From NCBI RefSeq assembly GCF_002407065.1, contig NZ_CP023564.1, positions 1,116,001 to 1,180,000 of the forward strand: a stretch of 64,000 nt of DNA. Direction: 5' to 3'. This stretch comes from Brachybacterium ginsengisoli (GTDB taxonomy: Bacteria; Actinomycetota; Actinomycetes; Actinomycetales; Dermabacteraceae). The position numbers and the translations under genes were made by a program. Below the pieces are notes generated by a model, which searched no databases, was not told the origin of the DNA, and worked only from the letters and a program-made list of their open reading frames with translations. Of the stretch, positions 9,617-19,307 are shown piece by piece; position 1 is the stretch's first letter, and each line of letters opens with the position of its first letter.

Positions 9617-11142
9617 TCCGCGGCTACTCCGCCCAGGCGGTCCGGGACGCCGAGGCCCCGCTGCTCGCCGCCGGCGAGCCGCTCATGCACCGTGCCGCGC
9701 AGGCCCTGGCCGACCACGTCGCCCACCGGCTCGGCGCCGCCGCGGAGGACGGTCGCACCGGCGCCGCGCGCGTGCTGATCCTCGCCGGTGCCGGAGCCAA
9801 CGGCGGCGACGGACTCCATGCCGCCGCCCTGCTGCGACGCCGGGGGATCAGCGCCGACGCGATCGCGACCGCGCGGAGCCTGCACGAGGAGGGGGCCGCC
9901 GCCCTGCGCGCGGCCGGCGGAACGATCACCGCGCTCGCCGACACCGCCCCCGGCATGCTCGAGGAGCAGCTGGCCGCCACCGAGCTGGTGCTGGACGCGA
10001 TGCTCGGGATCGGCGGCCGACCCGAAGTGCCCACGGACCTCGCCCCGCTGCTGGCCGTGGTGAACGGCAGCGGCGTGCCCGTGATCGCCGTCGACCTGCC
10101 GAGCTTCGTCGATGCCACCACCGGGGAAGCCGCCCTGGAGGCGCTCCTCGTGAGCGAGACGGTCACCTTCGGCGCGCAGAAGGCCGGCCTGCTGCTGCCG
10201 GGCGGCGCCGAGCGCAGCGGGAGAGTGCACCTGGTGGACATCGGCCTGGGACCCCACCTGCACGCCGCCCCGACTGTGCTCCGCCTCGAGGACTCCGACG
10301 CCCGAGAGCTGTACCCCCGCCCCGAGCGGGACTCCAGCAAGTACACCCGCGGCGTCGTCGCGCTCGCCGCCGGCAGCGAGCAGTACCCGGGAGCAGCCGT
10401 GCTGGCCGTCTCCGGCGCCGCCCGCGCCGGTGCCGGGATGGTGCGCTGCCTCGCCCCGCAGGCGGTGCTGGACCTCGTGCTGCGCGAGCGTCCGGAGGTG
10501 GTCGGGCACCGCACCGAGCGCGCCCTCGGCGGACCCGATGCGGTGGATCTCACCGCCGTCGGTCGCACCGACGCGCTCGTCGTCGGCCCCGGACTCCCGG
10601 CCGACGACCCCCGCACCGCCGCCGGTGTCGACTGCCTGCGCGACGGCTCCGGCTCGCTCTCCCGCGGCGTGATCGACGCCGGCGCCCTCGGGATCCTCAC
10701 CGCCGAGCATCGCTTCGGCCCGGACACCGTCCTCACCCCGCATCGCGGCGAGGCCGAGCGCCTCGCCGCGCGCCTCGACGTCGACCCGGACCAGCCCGGA
10801 CCGCTGCTGGCCCCGGCGCTCGCGCAGGTCACGGGCGCGACCGTGCTGCTCAAGGGCGCCGTCACGCTCATCGCCCCGGGGGACGGCGGACCCCTGCGCG
10901 CCCAGGCCGACGGGATCGCGCAGCTGGCCACCGCGGGCACCGGCGACGTGCTCGCCGGCGTGCTGGGCACCCTGCTGGCGGCCGGTCTGCCCGGACCCGA
11001 CGCCGCCGCCCTGGCCGCGATCCTGCACGGTCGTGCCGGCCGTCTCGCCTCCCGCGACGGGCTGCAGCCGCTCGTCGCCCTCGACGTCGCCGCGCATCTG
11101 CCGGAGGCGATCGGGACTATCCTGGCGACCGCCCTGCCGTGA
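9613..11142 (+). CDS. nnr: Bifunctional NAD(P)H-hydrate repair enzyme (epimerase + dehydratase)
   Basis: Repairs damaged, hydrated NAD(P)H. The N-terminal half (about 1-220) is the YjeF_N epimerase with LAGAGANGGDGLHAAALL; the C-terminal half (about 230-509) is the ADP/ATP-dependent dehydratase with the signature TAGTGDVLAG near residue 439. The 509-residue fused form is standard in bacteria. It overlaps acpS by 4 bases, and alr follows 13 bases downstream, so acpS-nnr-alr-tsaE-tsaB-rimI probably form one operon. Confidence 0.94.
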   Translation: MIRGYSAQAVRDAEAPLLAAGEPLMHRAAQALADHVAHRLGAAAEDGRTGAARVLILAGAGANGGDGLHAAALLRRRGISADAIATARSLHEEGAAALRAAGGTITALADTAPGMLEEQLAATELVLDAMLGIGGRPEVPTDLAPLLAVVNGSGVPVIAVDLPSFVDATTGEAALEALLVSETVTFGAQKAGLLLPGGAERSGRVHLVDIGLGPHLHAAPTVLRLEDSDARELYPRPERDSSKYTRGVVALAAGSEQYPGAAVLAVSGAARAGAGMVRCLAPQAVLDLVLRERPEVVGHRTERALGGPDAVDLTAVGRTDALVVGPGLPADDPRTAAGVDCLRDGSGSLSRGVIDAGALGILTAEHRFGPDTVLTPHRGEAERLAARLDVDPDQPGPLLAPALAQVTGATVLLKGAVTLIAPGDGGPLRAQADGIAQLATAGTGDVLAGVLGTLLAAGLPGPDAAALAAILHGRAGRLASRDGLQPLVALDVAAHLPEAIGTILATALP

Positions 11143-11155
11143 ACCGAGGAGCTCG

Positions 11156-12325
11156 ATGACCATCCCGATCCCTGCCGAGGACCCTCGGCACGTGCCCAAC
11201 CGCGCGGTGATCGACCCGTCGGCGATCACCGAGAACACCCGCGCCCTGGGGACGCTCCTCGAGGAGCAGACGGCGCTGATGGCGGTGGTCAAGGCCGACG
11301 GCTACGGCCACGGCATGCTCACCGCCGCCCGCGCTGCGATCGAGGGCGGCGCCACCTGGCTGGGGGTCGCCCACCCCGCGAGCGCCCTGGCGCTGGCCCG
11401 TGCCGACCTCGATGCCCAGATCCTCACCTGGCTGTTCGAGCCCCGCACCGCGAGGACCGTGCTGCCGGAGGTGCTCTCCCAGGGGGTCGACGTCTCCGTC
11501 GGCTCCCCGGAGATGCTTGCGCTGGTCAGCGAGGCCGCCCGCCAGGCGGAACGGCGCGCCCGCGTGCACCTGAAGATCGACACCGGCATGGGGCGCAACG
11601 GTGTGCTGCCCTGGCAGATCCGCGAGATGGGCGCCGCGATGCGGGAGGACGAGCACATCCAGGTGGCGGGCGCTTGGACGCATCTGACCAGCGCCGATGA
11701 TCCTGACGATCCGGCGACCGACCAGCAGGTGGAGCTGTACGACTCCGCGTGCGCGGCGCTCGCCGACGAGGTGGGCCCGATCCCGCTGCAGCACCTCGCG
11801 AACTCCGCCGCGACCCTCACCCGGCCGGACCTCCACCGCGACCTGGTCCGCACCGGCATCGCGATGTACGGCTACCCGCCCGTGCCCACCGACGTGCCGC
11901 TGCGACCGGCGATGACCCTCACCAGCCGTCTCGCGCTGGTCAAGGAGGTGGGGGAGGGGCACAGCATCGGCTACGGCCGGATCCGCAGCACCGACCGCCG
12001 CACCCGCCTGGGCCTGGTGCCGATCGGCTACGCCGACGGCCTCCACCGCGCCGCCAGCGACCAGTGCCATCTCGTGGTCCGCACCGACTCCGGGGATCAC
12101 CGGGCCCCACAGGTGGGAAGGATCAGCATGGACCAGATCGTCATCGACCTGGGACCGGACTCGGACGCCCGCGCCGGGGACCAGGTGTTCGTCTTCGGCG
12201 ACGCCGGCGGCGACCCCAACGGCCCCGCCGCCTCCACCGCGGAGGACTGGGCCCGGGCGGCCGGGACCATCTCCTACGAGGTGCTCACCTCCGTCTCCGG
12301 CCGCGTCAGCCGCGAGGTGCGCTGA
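11156..12325 (+). CDS. alr: Alanine racemase
   Basis: Interconverts L- and D-alanine for peptidoglycan. The 389-residue protein shows the PLP-binding motif AVVKADGYGHG with the Schiff-base lysine at K46, then HLKIDTGMGRNG, the HLANSAATL region and the C-terminal beta-domain motif VGRISMDQIVIDLG. The ATG at 11156 is preceded by GAGGAG. The stop overlaps the ATG of tsaE by one base (TGATG). Confidence 0.96.
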   Translation: MTIPIPAEDPRHVPNRAVIDPSAITENTRALGTLLEEQTALMAVVKADGYGHGMLTAARAAIEGGATWLGVAHPASALALARADLDAQILTWLFEPRTARTVLPEVLSQGVDVSVGSPEMLALVSEAARQAERRARVHLKIDTGMGRNGVLPWQIREMGAAMREDEHIQVAGAWTHLTSADDPDDPATDQQVELYDSACAALADEVGPIPLQHLANSAATLTRPDLHRDLVRTGIAMYGYPPVPTDVPLRPAMTLTSRLALVKEVGEGHSIGYGRIRSTDRRTRLGLVPIGYADGLHRAASDQCHLVVRTDSGDHRAPQVGRISMDQIVIDLGPDSDARAGDQVFVFGDAGGDPNGPAASTAEDWARAAGTISYEVLTSVSGRVSREVR

Positions 12326-12927
12326 TGAGCGCGCTGACCGTCTCCACCCGTGACGCCGAGGGCACCCGCGCCGTGGCCCGGGCGCTCGCGGGAGCCCTGC
12401 GCGCCGGGGACCTCCTGGTGCTCGACGGCCCCCTCGGCGCGGGGAAGACCACCTTCACCCAGGGGCTCGGGGAGGGCCTCGGGGTGCGCGGTCCCGTCGC
12501 CTCGCCGACGTTCGTCATCGAGCGGGTCCACCCCAGCCTCGGCGACGGCCCCGACCTGGTCCATGTCGACGCCTACCGGCTCGGCGGAGAGGGCGCGATC
12601 GACGACCTCGACCTGGAGGCGGATCTCGACCGTGCGGTGACCGTCGTGGAATGGGGACGGGACCGCGTCGAGCACCTGGCCGACTCCGCGCTGCTCGTGG
12701 TGCTGGACCGGCCCGACCGGGTCGAGGACCCCCAGGACCCCGACGAGCCGCGCACCCTCCACCTGACCCCCAGCGGACCGCGCTGGGACGAGCCGGCCGT
12801 GCTGGAGCTGGAGGCCGCGCTGGCCGCGGTCACCGCTGCCGACGGAACCGCCGGGCCCGGGCAGGGATCCGACGCCCGGGGCGACATCGCCCATGATCAG
12901 ACCGCCCCTGCCGAGGAGAACCGCTGA
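12325..12927 (+). CDS. tsaE: tRNA threonylcarbamoyladenosine biosynthesis ATPase TsaE
   Basis: ATPase that supports the TsaB/TsaD complex making t6A37 in ANN-decoding tRNAs. The Walker A motif GPLGAGKTTFTQGLG is at about residues 36-50, followed by the family motif VASPTFVIERVH and HVDAYRLGG. The 200 residues include a ~40-residue acidic, Gly-rich C-terminal tail that is longer than in E. coli. It overlaps alr and tsaB by one base each (TGATG junctions). Confidence 0.94.
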   Translation: MSALTVSTRDAEGTRAVARALAGALRAGDLLVLDGPLGAGKTTFTQGLGEGLGVRGPVASPTFVIERVHPSLGDGPDLVHVDAYRLGGEGAIDDLDLEADLDRAVTVVEWGRDRVEHLADSALLVVLDRPDRVEDPQDPDEPRTLHLTPSGPRWDEPAVLELEAALAAVTAADGTAGPGQGSDARGDIAHDQTAPAEENR

Positions 12928-13631
12928 TGCTGCTGGGAATCGACACCTCCGGGGCGGTCAGCGTCGCCGTCGCCCGAGGGGAGCTGGCCGGGTCCGCGCT
13001 CGAGATCCTGGAGGTCCGCTCGGATGACCGCTCCCGTCACCACGACGAGGTGCTGCTGGACCTGATCGACGAGACCCTGCGCGCCGCCGAGGTCGAGCGC
13101 GGAGAGCTCACCGGGGTGGTCGTCGGCCGTGGCCCCGGGCCGTTCACCGGACTGCGGGTAGGGCTGGTCTCCGCCCGCTCCATCGCCGCGGTGCTCGGCG
13201 TCCCCCTGCACGGGCTGAGCTCCCTGGACGCCCTCGCCCACCAGGCGCTCGCCGGGGCCGGTCCCGCTCAGGACGGCCCGCTCACCGTCGGCGTCGCGCT
13301 CGACGCCCGCCGCCGCGAGGTCTACCACGCCCGCTACCGTCGCGACGCCTCCGGTGAGATCACCCGGATCGCGGAGCCCGCCGTGAACACCCCTGCCGAC
13401 GCGGCGGCGGACCTCACCGCCTGCGACCTGCTGGTCGGCTCCGGCACCGGGCTCTACCCCGAGCTGCTGCCCGCGACCGCCGAGCTGGTGCACGTCGACG
13501 CCGGGCACCTCCTGCTCGCGGCCGCCTCCCTCGTCGCGCGCGGCGAGGACCTCTCGAGCACCGAGCCGATGTACCTGCGCGAGCCCGACGCCGCCAAGCC
13601 CACCGCGCGCAAGAGCGCCCTGGGACGCTGA
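12927..13631 (+). CDS. tsaB: tRNA threonylcarbamoyladenosine biosynthesis protein TsaB
   Basis: Non-catalytic ASKHA-fold partner of TsaD. It begins MLLGIDTSGAVSVAVA and contains GRGPGPFTGLRVGL, the family signature. Length 234 residues. rimI follows one base after the stop. The usual third partner, tsaD, which often follows rimI in actinobacteria, is not present downstream here. Confidence 0.93.
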   Translation: MLLGIDTSGAVSVAVARGELAGSALEILEVRSDDRSRHHDEVLLDLIDETLRAAEVERGELTGVVVGRGPGPFTGLRVGLVSARSIAAVLGVPLHGLSSLDALAHQALAGAGPAQDGPLTVGVALDARRREVYHARYRRDASGEITRIAEPAVNTPADAAADLTACDLLVGSGTGLYPELLPATAELVHVDAGHLLLAAASLVARGEDLSSTEPMYLREPDAAKPTARKSALGR

Positions 13632-13632
13632 G

Positions 13633-14145
13633 ATGGCGGAGCCTGGCGACCAGGCGGCGGACGGGGGAGCGGCCCACTCCGCGACGGGCCCCTGGGGTCT
13701 GCGTCCGGCGACGATCGAGGACGTCGAGGAGATCGCCTTCGCCGAGCTCGAGCTGTTCCCGGACGAGGCCTGGAACGTCTTCCAGCTCGCCGCCGAGATC
13801 GAGCACCCCGACCGTCGCTACGTGGTCGCCGCCGAGGGCGAGGACGCCGCCGGAGCCCTGATCGGGTACGCCGGCATCATGCTCGGCGGCGACCTGGCGG
13901 ACCTGCACACCATCGGCACCCGACGCGAGGGCGAGGGCGTGGGCCGCGCCCTGCTCACCTGGTGCGAGGCCCAGGCCGTCGCCGGCGGGGCCGAGCGGAT
14001 GCTCCTGGAGGTGCGGGAGGACAACGCCCGCGCCCGCGCCGTCTACGCCGCCGCCGGGTATCGGGAGATCGACCGCCGCCGCGGCTACTATCGGATCCGC
14101 GGCCGGCGCATCGACGCCCTGGTCATGGAGCGCACGCTCGCCTGA
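13633..14145 (+). CDS. rimI: Ribosomal-protein-alanine N-acetyltransferase
   Basis: GNAT enzyme of 170 residues with the acetyl-CoA loop RREGEGVGRALLTWCE and the RimI-type segment LEVREDNARARAVYAAAGYREIDRRRGYY. RimI acetylates the N-terminal alanine of ribosomal protein S18 in E. coli. The first ~20 residues are a non-conserved tail. Last gene of the acpS-rimI operon; a convergent ABC permease gene ends 28 bases beyond. Confidence 0.88.
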   Translation: MAEPGDQAADGGAAHSATGPWGLRPATIEDVEEIAFAELELFPDEAWNVFQLAAEIEHPDRRYVVAAEGEDAAGALIGYAGIMLGGDLADLHTIGTRREGEGVGRALLTWCEAQAVAGGAERMLLEVREDNARARAVYAAAGYREIDRRRGYYRIRGRRIDALVMERTLA

Positions 14146-14172
14146 GCGCGCCCTGCCTGAGCGCACCCTCGT

Positions 14173-15885
14173 CTAGAGGTGATCGCGCACCTTCTGGAAG
14201 GCATCCGGGTAGCGGGCGTCGAGACGCACCACCGCGATCCGCAGACCGACCAGGAGCACCACCGCCCCGGCGGCCAGGGCGAGAGCCCCGGCGAGCAGGG
14301 TCAGCAGGAGGCTGCCGACGACCGCGCCCCAGATCCCGACACCGATCGCCGGGATCATCGGCACGATGATCGCGAGCATCGCCACGGTCATCGAGATCAT
14401 GGCGTTCGCGCTCGAGGCGGACTTGTCCTTCATGGGGTTGGTGCCCGGAGGCGAACTCGGGTAGGGCAGCAGCACGCTCAGCGCCATCGAGCTGCCCCAG
14501 CCGCCGATCATCGTCCCGAGGCTGATCATGACCGCCATCGGCGCCAGCTCCGCCATCCCGAACAGCAGCGGGATCAGGGCGCTCACCACGACCACTCCCG
14601 GCACCATCAGCACGGCCTGGGCGGCGATGCGACCCAGCAGGTTCGCCCGGGCGGGCAGGCCGGTGACCAGGTTGACCCAGCCGGCGGGGCCGTCGAAGCC
14701 GATCTCGTTGGACAGGCTGATCCCGCTCATGCCGCACATGAAGATCGCCATGCCCAGCATCATCGGCCGCGACTCGGGCAGCACGAATCCCATCGCACCG
14801 AAGAACAGCACGATCACCGGGTAGATGCCGAGCGCCGCGAGGTACCGGGAATCCCGCCGCCAGTACCGCAGCGACCTTCCCATCACGGCGCCGAACGGCC
14901 CGGGCCGCACCCAGCGGGGCACCAGCGGGGAGACCTTCGCATCACCGGAGGAGGAGTCGCCGGTCAGCGCCGAGGTGAGCGAGAGGTCGATCGAGCGCCG
15001 CCACCAGCGCCACACCAGGATGATCGTCGCCGCGCCGATCAGCGCCCGCAGCAGAGCGGTGAGCACCTGCCCCTCGGCGAGGTCCATCGGCACGGCGAAC
15101 AGCGCGCCGAACGGCGTCCATGCGAGAACCCCGACGACCTGCGGGAGCAGGGCCCGCACGAGGTCGAGATCCAGATCGCCCAGGCCCTGCATCGCCAGGG
15201 AGAACCCGTAGATCGCCGCGAACATCGCCAGGAATCCGAAGATCCCGCCGAGCTCACGACCGCTGCGGGAGGAGCTGCGCGAGGCTGAATGGGCGAACCA
15301 GGCCCGCGGCAGCAGCAGGCACAGGGCGAGGCCGGCGAGGTTCGCGGGGATCAATGCCACCGCCGCCACGACGATCCACCCCGCACCCTGCCCGAACAGG
15401 ACCAGCCACAGCAGCTCGAAGGCGGTCACGATCGCGACCGCGAGCAGGGTGAGCACGCTGGGCAGGCTCAGCGCCGCCGCGGCGAACATGCCGGGCTGCA
15501 GCTGTCTCGCGCTGCGCGGGAACAGGGCGAAGGCTCGCGGATCCAGGGTGTCGTCGACGCCGAAGGCGAGCACGGGGATGAGGAACCACAGCAGCACGGT
15601 CACCGCGCCGAGACCCCGCACGATCAACGGGAAGGTCTCGCCCTCGCCGGCCCACAGCGTGGTGCCCAGGAGCAGGAAGACCAGCCCCACGAGCCCGCCC
15701 AGGGCATAGAGGGCGCCGATGATGGTGCCGATCAGCTTGCCCACGTTCTTGCGGTAGGACCGCTTCCACAGCGTCCACTTCAGCCCCAGCTGGAGCCGGA
15801 TCAGCGACTTCTGGGAGATCTCTCCGTGGTGGATGCCCTGGGCGGAGGCGACCTGGGAGTGCTCGGTGCTCAGGACTCCAACCAC
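14173..15885 (-). CDS. ABC transporter permease, large multi-spanning membrane protein
   Basis: A 570-residue protein with about 12-14 hydrophobic segments spread along its length and no ATPase motif. It overlaps the end of the ATPase gene by 16 bases, so the two form one exporter. I chose the GTG at 15885 (VVGVLSTEHSQ) because GGAGGGG lies ~8 bases upstream inside the ATPase gene; the frame is open further upstream only as an ATPase shadow. The substrate cannot be read from sequence. Confidence 0.8.
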   Translation of the reverse strand: MVGVLSTEHSQVASAQGIHHGEISQKSLIRLQLGLKWTLWKRSYRKNVGKLIGTIIGALYALGGLVGLVFLLLGTTLWAGEGETFPLIVRGLGAVTVLLWFLIPVLAFGVDDTLDPRAFALFPRSARQLQPGMFAAAALSLPSVLTLLAVAIVTAFELLWLVLFGQGAGWIVVAAVALIPANLAGLALCLLLPRAWFAHSASRSSSRSGRELGGIFGFLAMFAAIYGFSLAMQGLGDLDLDLVRALLPQVVGVLAWTPFGALFAVPMDLAEGQVLTALLRALIGAATIILVWRWWRRSIDLSLTSALTGDSSSGDAKVSPLVPRWVRPGPFGAVMGRSLRYWRRDSRYLAALGIYPVIVLFFGAMGFVLPESRPMMLGMAIFMCGMSGISLSNEIGFDGPAGWVNLVTGLPARANLLGRIAAQAVLMVPGVVVVSALIPLLFGMAELAPMAVMISLGTMIGGWGSSMALSVLLPYPSSPPGTNPMKDKSASSANAMISMTVAMLAIIVPMIPAIGVGIWGAVVGSLLLTLLAGALALAAGAVVLLVGLRIAVVRLDARYPDAFQKVRDHL

Positions 15886-16793
15886 GACAGGCTCCCCTCC
15901 GCGACGTCGCCGCCGCCCACGAGGTCGATGAACGTCTGCACGAGCGATCCGCCCTGGCGGACCTCGTCGAGCGTGCCGTCGGCCAGCAGCTCGCCGTGGG
16001 CGATGATCGCGACGTGGCTGCACAGCCCCTCGACGAGCTCCATCACGTGGCTGGACAGCACCACGGTGCCGCCGCCGCTGACATAGGCGGTGAGGATCTT
16101 CCGGATCACCTGGGCGGAGACCGGGTCCACGGCCTCGAGCGGCTCGTCCAGCACCAGCAGCCGCGGGGCGTGCAGCAGGGCGGAGGCGAGCAGGATCTTC
16201 TTGGTCATGCCGGCCGAGTAGTCGACCACCAGCTTGCCGTCCTCATCCGCGAGATCCAGGGCGCTCAGCAGCGACTCCATGCGCTCCTCGACCATGGCCG
16301 GCTCCATGCCGCGCACCAGCCCCACGTAGGTGAGCAGCTCACGCCCTGTCAGCCGGTCGAAGGTGCGCAGGCCGTCGGCGAGCACGCCGAGACGGGCCTT
16401 CGCCTCGCCGGGCTCCGTCCACATGTCGTGGCCGAGCACGTGCGCGGTGCCGCCGTCGGGCCGCAGCAGACCGGTCGCCATCGACAGCGTGGTCGTCTTG
16501 CCGGCGCCGTTGGGGCCGACGATCCCGTAGAAGGAGCCGCGCGGCACGTCGAGCGAGATCCCGTGGACCACCTCGGTGCGGTCGAAGGACTTCCGCAGCC
16601 CGCGGATCGAGAGGGCGGTGCGGTCGGGGACCGCGGCCCCCTCGGCCACCGGCGCGGCGACACCTCCTACCGGCTGTGCGGCTCCGACGGCGGGGGAGGA
16701 CTGCGCGACCGGCTGAGTGAGCGGAGCCGGCGCGGAAGGGGTGCCGCCCGGCGACACAGGAGGGGAGGTGGGGACCTGGGGATCGCTCTGCAT
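15870..16793 (-). CDS. ABC transporter ATP-binding protein
   Basis: A 307-residue nucleotide-binding subunit. After a ~60-residue Pro/Ala-rich tail it shows Walker A GPNGAGKTT at about 93-101, Walker B LLVLDEPLEAVDP and the switch His in SSHVMELVE. The signature LSGGQ is replaced by YSAGMTKK near residue 191, a variant seen in exporter ATPases of Gram-positive bacteria. Divergent from the AI-2E transporter gene. Confidence 0.9.
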   Translation of the reverse strand: MQSDPQVPTSPPVSPGGTPSAPAPLTQPVAQSSPAVGAAQPVGGVAAPVAEGAAVPDRTALSIRGLRKSFDRTEVVHGISLDVPRGSFYGIVGPNGAGKTTTLSMATGLLRPDGGTAHVLGHDMWTEPGEAKARLGVLADGLRTFDRLTGRELLTYVGLVRGMEPAMVEERMESLLSALDLADEDGKLVVDYSAGMTKKILLASALLHAPRLLVLDEPLEAVDPVSAQVIRKILTAYVSGGGTVVLSSHVMELVEGLCSHVAIIAHGELLADGTLDEVRQGGSLVQTFIDLVGGGDVAEGSLSWLES

Positions 16794-16907
16794 GGCATCA
16801 CGCTAGTGCGCGGGGTGCGGGCGGTGAGACCGTCGCTCGGTGGAGGAGTGATCGACCTTCGTCGACCTCTGGCGTCATCGGCCCAGTAAGGGCCGGGCCT
16901 GCACGGT

Positions 16908-16913
16908 TAGGAT
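16908..16913 (+). promoter_or_regulatory. -10 box upstream of the AI-2E family transporter gene
   Basis: TAGGAT in the context GGTTAGGATG. The ATG follows at 16952 with GAAGGAG at 16941-16947, giving a leader of about 30 bases. Confidence 0.45.
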
Positions 16914-16951
16914 GCCCGTGAGCCACTCTGGGCTCGGACGGAAGGAGTCCC

Positions 16952-18457
16952 ATGTCGAAGCTGCGCCCCACCCCGCGCGCCCCCGGCCTCGCCACCGAGG
17001 TCGAGGAGATCCCGCTCGGCGTCCGTCGCGCCGCGGCCTGGTCCTGGCGGCTGATCGTGGTGGTCGCCGCCGCCTCGCTGCTCCTGTGGGGGCTCCTGCA
17101 GGTCGCCGGCCTGGTGGTCCCGGTGCTGATCGCGATCCTGCTGGCTGCTCTGCTCACCCCGGTGGTGAAGGTCCTCACCCGCTACACCTTCCTGGGGCGG
17201 GCCGCCGCGAGCGGCATCGCGCTGCTGGGGCTGCTGCTGGTGATCGCCGGAATGTTCACCCTCGCCGGGCGCCAGCTCTTCGCGCAGTTCGCCGACATCC
17301 AGGACAAGGCCGTCACCGGCTTCCAGTCGCTCACCGACTGGGCGACCACGACCTTCAAGATCGAAGCGCCGATGGTCGACAGCGCGATCCAGGAGGGCCT
17401 GGACAAGCTCCAGGAGAACTCCGACCAGCTGGTCTCCGGCGCTCTGGGCACCGCCGCGGTGCTCGGCAACCTCGTCACCGGCATCCTGATCTGCCTCTTC
17501 GCGCTGTTCTTCCTCCTCTCCGGAGGCTCCGGCATCTGGCGCTGGGTCGTGGGCCTGCTGCCCCCGGCCGCCCGCGTGCCCACCCATGAGGCGTTCCGCC
17601 GCGGCTGGAAGGCCCTCTCGGCGTACATCCGCACCCAGATCCTGGTCGCCGGGGTGGACGCCACCGGTATCGCGATCGGCATGATCGGCCTGGGCCTCGG
17701 CTCCTACGCGGTGCCGATCTGGCTGCTCGTGTTCCTGTTCTCCTTCATCCCGCTGGTCGGTGCGATCGCCTCCGGCGCCATCGCGGTGTTGCTGGTGCTC
17801 GTGCTCCACAGCTGGGTGGGCGCGGTGATCATGCTGGTGATCGTGCTCGCGGTCCAGCAGATCGAGGGCAACGTGCTCCAGCCCTTCCTGATGGGCAAGG
17901 CCGTCGAGCTGCACCCGCTGGCGGTCTTCCTCGGCGTGGCCGGCGGCGCGATGGTGGCCGGCATCGCCGGTGCGCTCTTCTCCATCCCGCTCATCGCCTT
18001 CGTCAACGCCACCATGCTGTACATCGTGGGCAGGGATCCGAGCCCGGAGCTCGGCCTGGACGCGGCCGGCGCCGAGCACTTCGACGCCCTCCAGCGCCGC
18101 AGCGAGGCGCAGACGGCGGAGCGTGCAGCGGCGTCCGCGTCCGCCGCAAAGCGTGAGCCGGCGCCGGCGGCTCCGGCCGCGGTGATCGCGGCCGGTTCGG
18201 CCGGCGGAGCGACAGCGGTCGCGTCGGCCGACGACGCAGCGGAAGCGGCACCGACCGACGACGCGGCGGCTCCCGCCGCCGAGGCCGCCGCGGAGCCGCC
18301 GTCGGCTCCCGTCGGCACGGAGTCCCCCGGGGCGCCGTCGGCGGCCCCCGTCGACGAGGCCCCGGCCGAGGCTTCGTCGCCCCGCACCGAGGAGCAGGGC
18401 GACGTCCCCCCGTCGGACGAGGTCCCGCCGCCCGCCCCGCGCTCGGACGACGCGTGA
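16952..18457 (+). CDS. AI-2E family transporter (UPF0118 membrane protein)
   Basis: A 501-residue membrane protein with the family layout: two N-terminal helices, a soluble loop, then a C-terminal bundle with LFSFIPLVGAIASGAIAVLL and VQQIEGNVLQPFLMGKAVEL. Members range from AI-2 exporters to Na+/H+ antiporters, so the substrate is open. The last ~125 residues, after LYIVGRDPSPELGLD, are a low-complexity Ala/Pro/Glu tail, probably cytoplasmic and disordered. The start has a good GAAGGAG site. Confidence 0.9.
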   Translation: MSKLRPTPRAPGLATEVEEIPLGVRRAAAWSWRLIVVVAAASLLLWGLLQVAGLVVPVLIAILLAALLTPVVKVLTRYTFLGRAAASGIALLGLLLVIAGMFTLAGRQLFAQFADIQDKAVTGFQSLTDWATTTFKIEAPMVDSAIQEGLDKLQENSDQLVSGALGTAAVLGNLVTGILICLFALFFLLSGGSGIWRWVVGLLPPAARVPTHEAFRRGWKALSAYIRTQILVAGVDATGIAIGMIGLGLGSYAVPIWLLVFLFSFIPLVGAIASGAIAVLLVLVLHSWVGAVIMLVIVLAVQQIEGNVLQPFLMGKAVELHPLAVFLGVAGGAMVAGIAGALFSIPLIAFVNATMLYIVGRDPSPELGLDAAGAEHFDALQRRSEAQTAERAAASASAAKREPAPAAPAAVIAAGSAGGATAVASADDAAEAAPTDDAAAPAAEAAAEPPSAPVGTESPGAPSAAPVDEAPAEASSPRTEEQGDVPPSDEVPPPAPRSDDA

Positions 18458-18488
18458 GCGACGCATCGCCCTGCGAACGCAGGGCATG

Positions 18489-18540
18489 ACGAGAAGGGCC
18501 CCCGCCCCGGCAGCAGCCGGTGGGCGGGGGCCCTTCTCGT
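18489..18540. terminator. Strong 19-bp stem-loop between the AI-2E transporter gene and greA
   Basis: The arm at 18489-18507 (ACGAGAAGGGCCCCCGCCC) is perfectly complementary to 18522-18540, with a 14-base loop. It lies between convergent stop codons and can act on both strands. Confidence 0.9.
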
Positions 18541-18569
18541 GGGCGGCCGCGCGAGACGCGGCGGCGGGC

Positions 18570-19061
18570 TCAGGCCTTGTAGGGCGTGGCCTTGAGGATC
18601 TCGATCGGGAAGGACTTCCCGTTCGGGGCGGTGTAGTCGACGGTGTCGCCGACCTTGGAGCCATGGATCGAGCTGCCCAGGGGCGACTCCGAGGAGTACA
18701 CCTCGAGGTCGTCGTCGCCGTCGGCGATCTCGCGGTTGCCCAGCAGGAAGGTGCGCTCCTTGCCGGCCATCGAGATGACCACGACCATGCCGGGCTCGAC
18801 GACGCCGTCATCCTTCGGCGCCTCGCCCACCACGGCGTTCTTCAGGAGCCGCTGGAGATCCGCGATGCGGGCCTCCATCTTCCCCTGCTCCTCGCGCGCG
18901 GCGTGATATCCGCCGTTCTCCTTGAGGTCGCCCTCGTCGCGAGCCGCGGCGATGCGCTCGGCGATCTCGGTGCGCCCCGGGCCCTCGAGCTCGGCGAGCT
19001 CCTTGGCGAGACGGTCATATGCGTCCTGGGTGAGCCAGGCGCCATTCGGCTGGCTGCTCAT
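18570..19061 (-). CDS. greA: Transcription elongation factor GreA
   Basis: Rescues backtracked RNA polymerase by stimulating transcript cleavage. The 163-residue protein has the N-terminal coiled coil with the catalytic acidic tip (AARDEGDLKENGGYHAAREEQG) and the C-terminal FKBP-like domain ending ISSPLGSSIHG-like and FPIEILKATPYKA. Start at the ATG at 19061 with AGGAG 8 bases upstream; an extended in-frame start has no family similarity. Confidence 0.96.
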   Translation of the reverse strand: MSSQPNGAWLTQDAYDRLAKELAELEGPGRTEIAERIAAARDEGDLKENGGYHAAREEQGKMEARIADLQRLLKNAVVGEAPKDDGVVEPGMVVVISMAGKERTFLLGNREIADGDDDLEVYSSESPLGSSIHGSKVGDTVDYTAPNGKSFPIEILKATPYKA

Positions 19062-19307
19062 GGGTTCACTCCTGTCGTCCTGGATAGTGCGCGGGGGAGC
19101 GAAAGCCCCCCACAACGCGAATCACGGGGCACATGTCCTCATGCGCCCCGTGTGCGGGTGATGATGAATCGGCGCAATGCCGGTTCCGGAGCACATTACA
19201 CCGAGCGGATCGCTTTCCTGGGAAGGCGATGCGGATTTCGCGTTCGGAGAAACTCGCGTCGCGCGGCCGACGGGACCGACGACGGGCGCGGAAGCACGCT
19301 CGGCATC

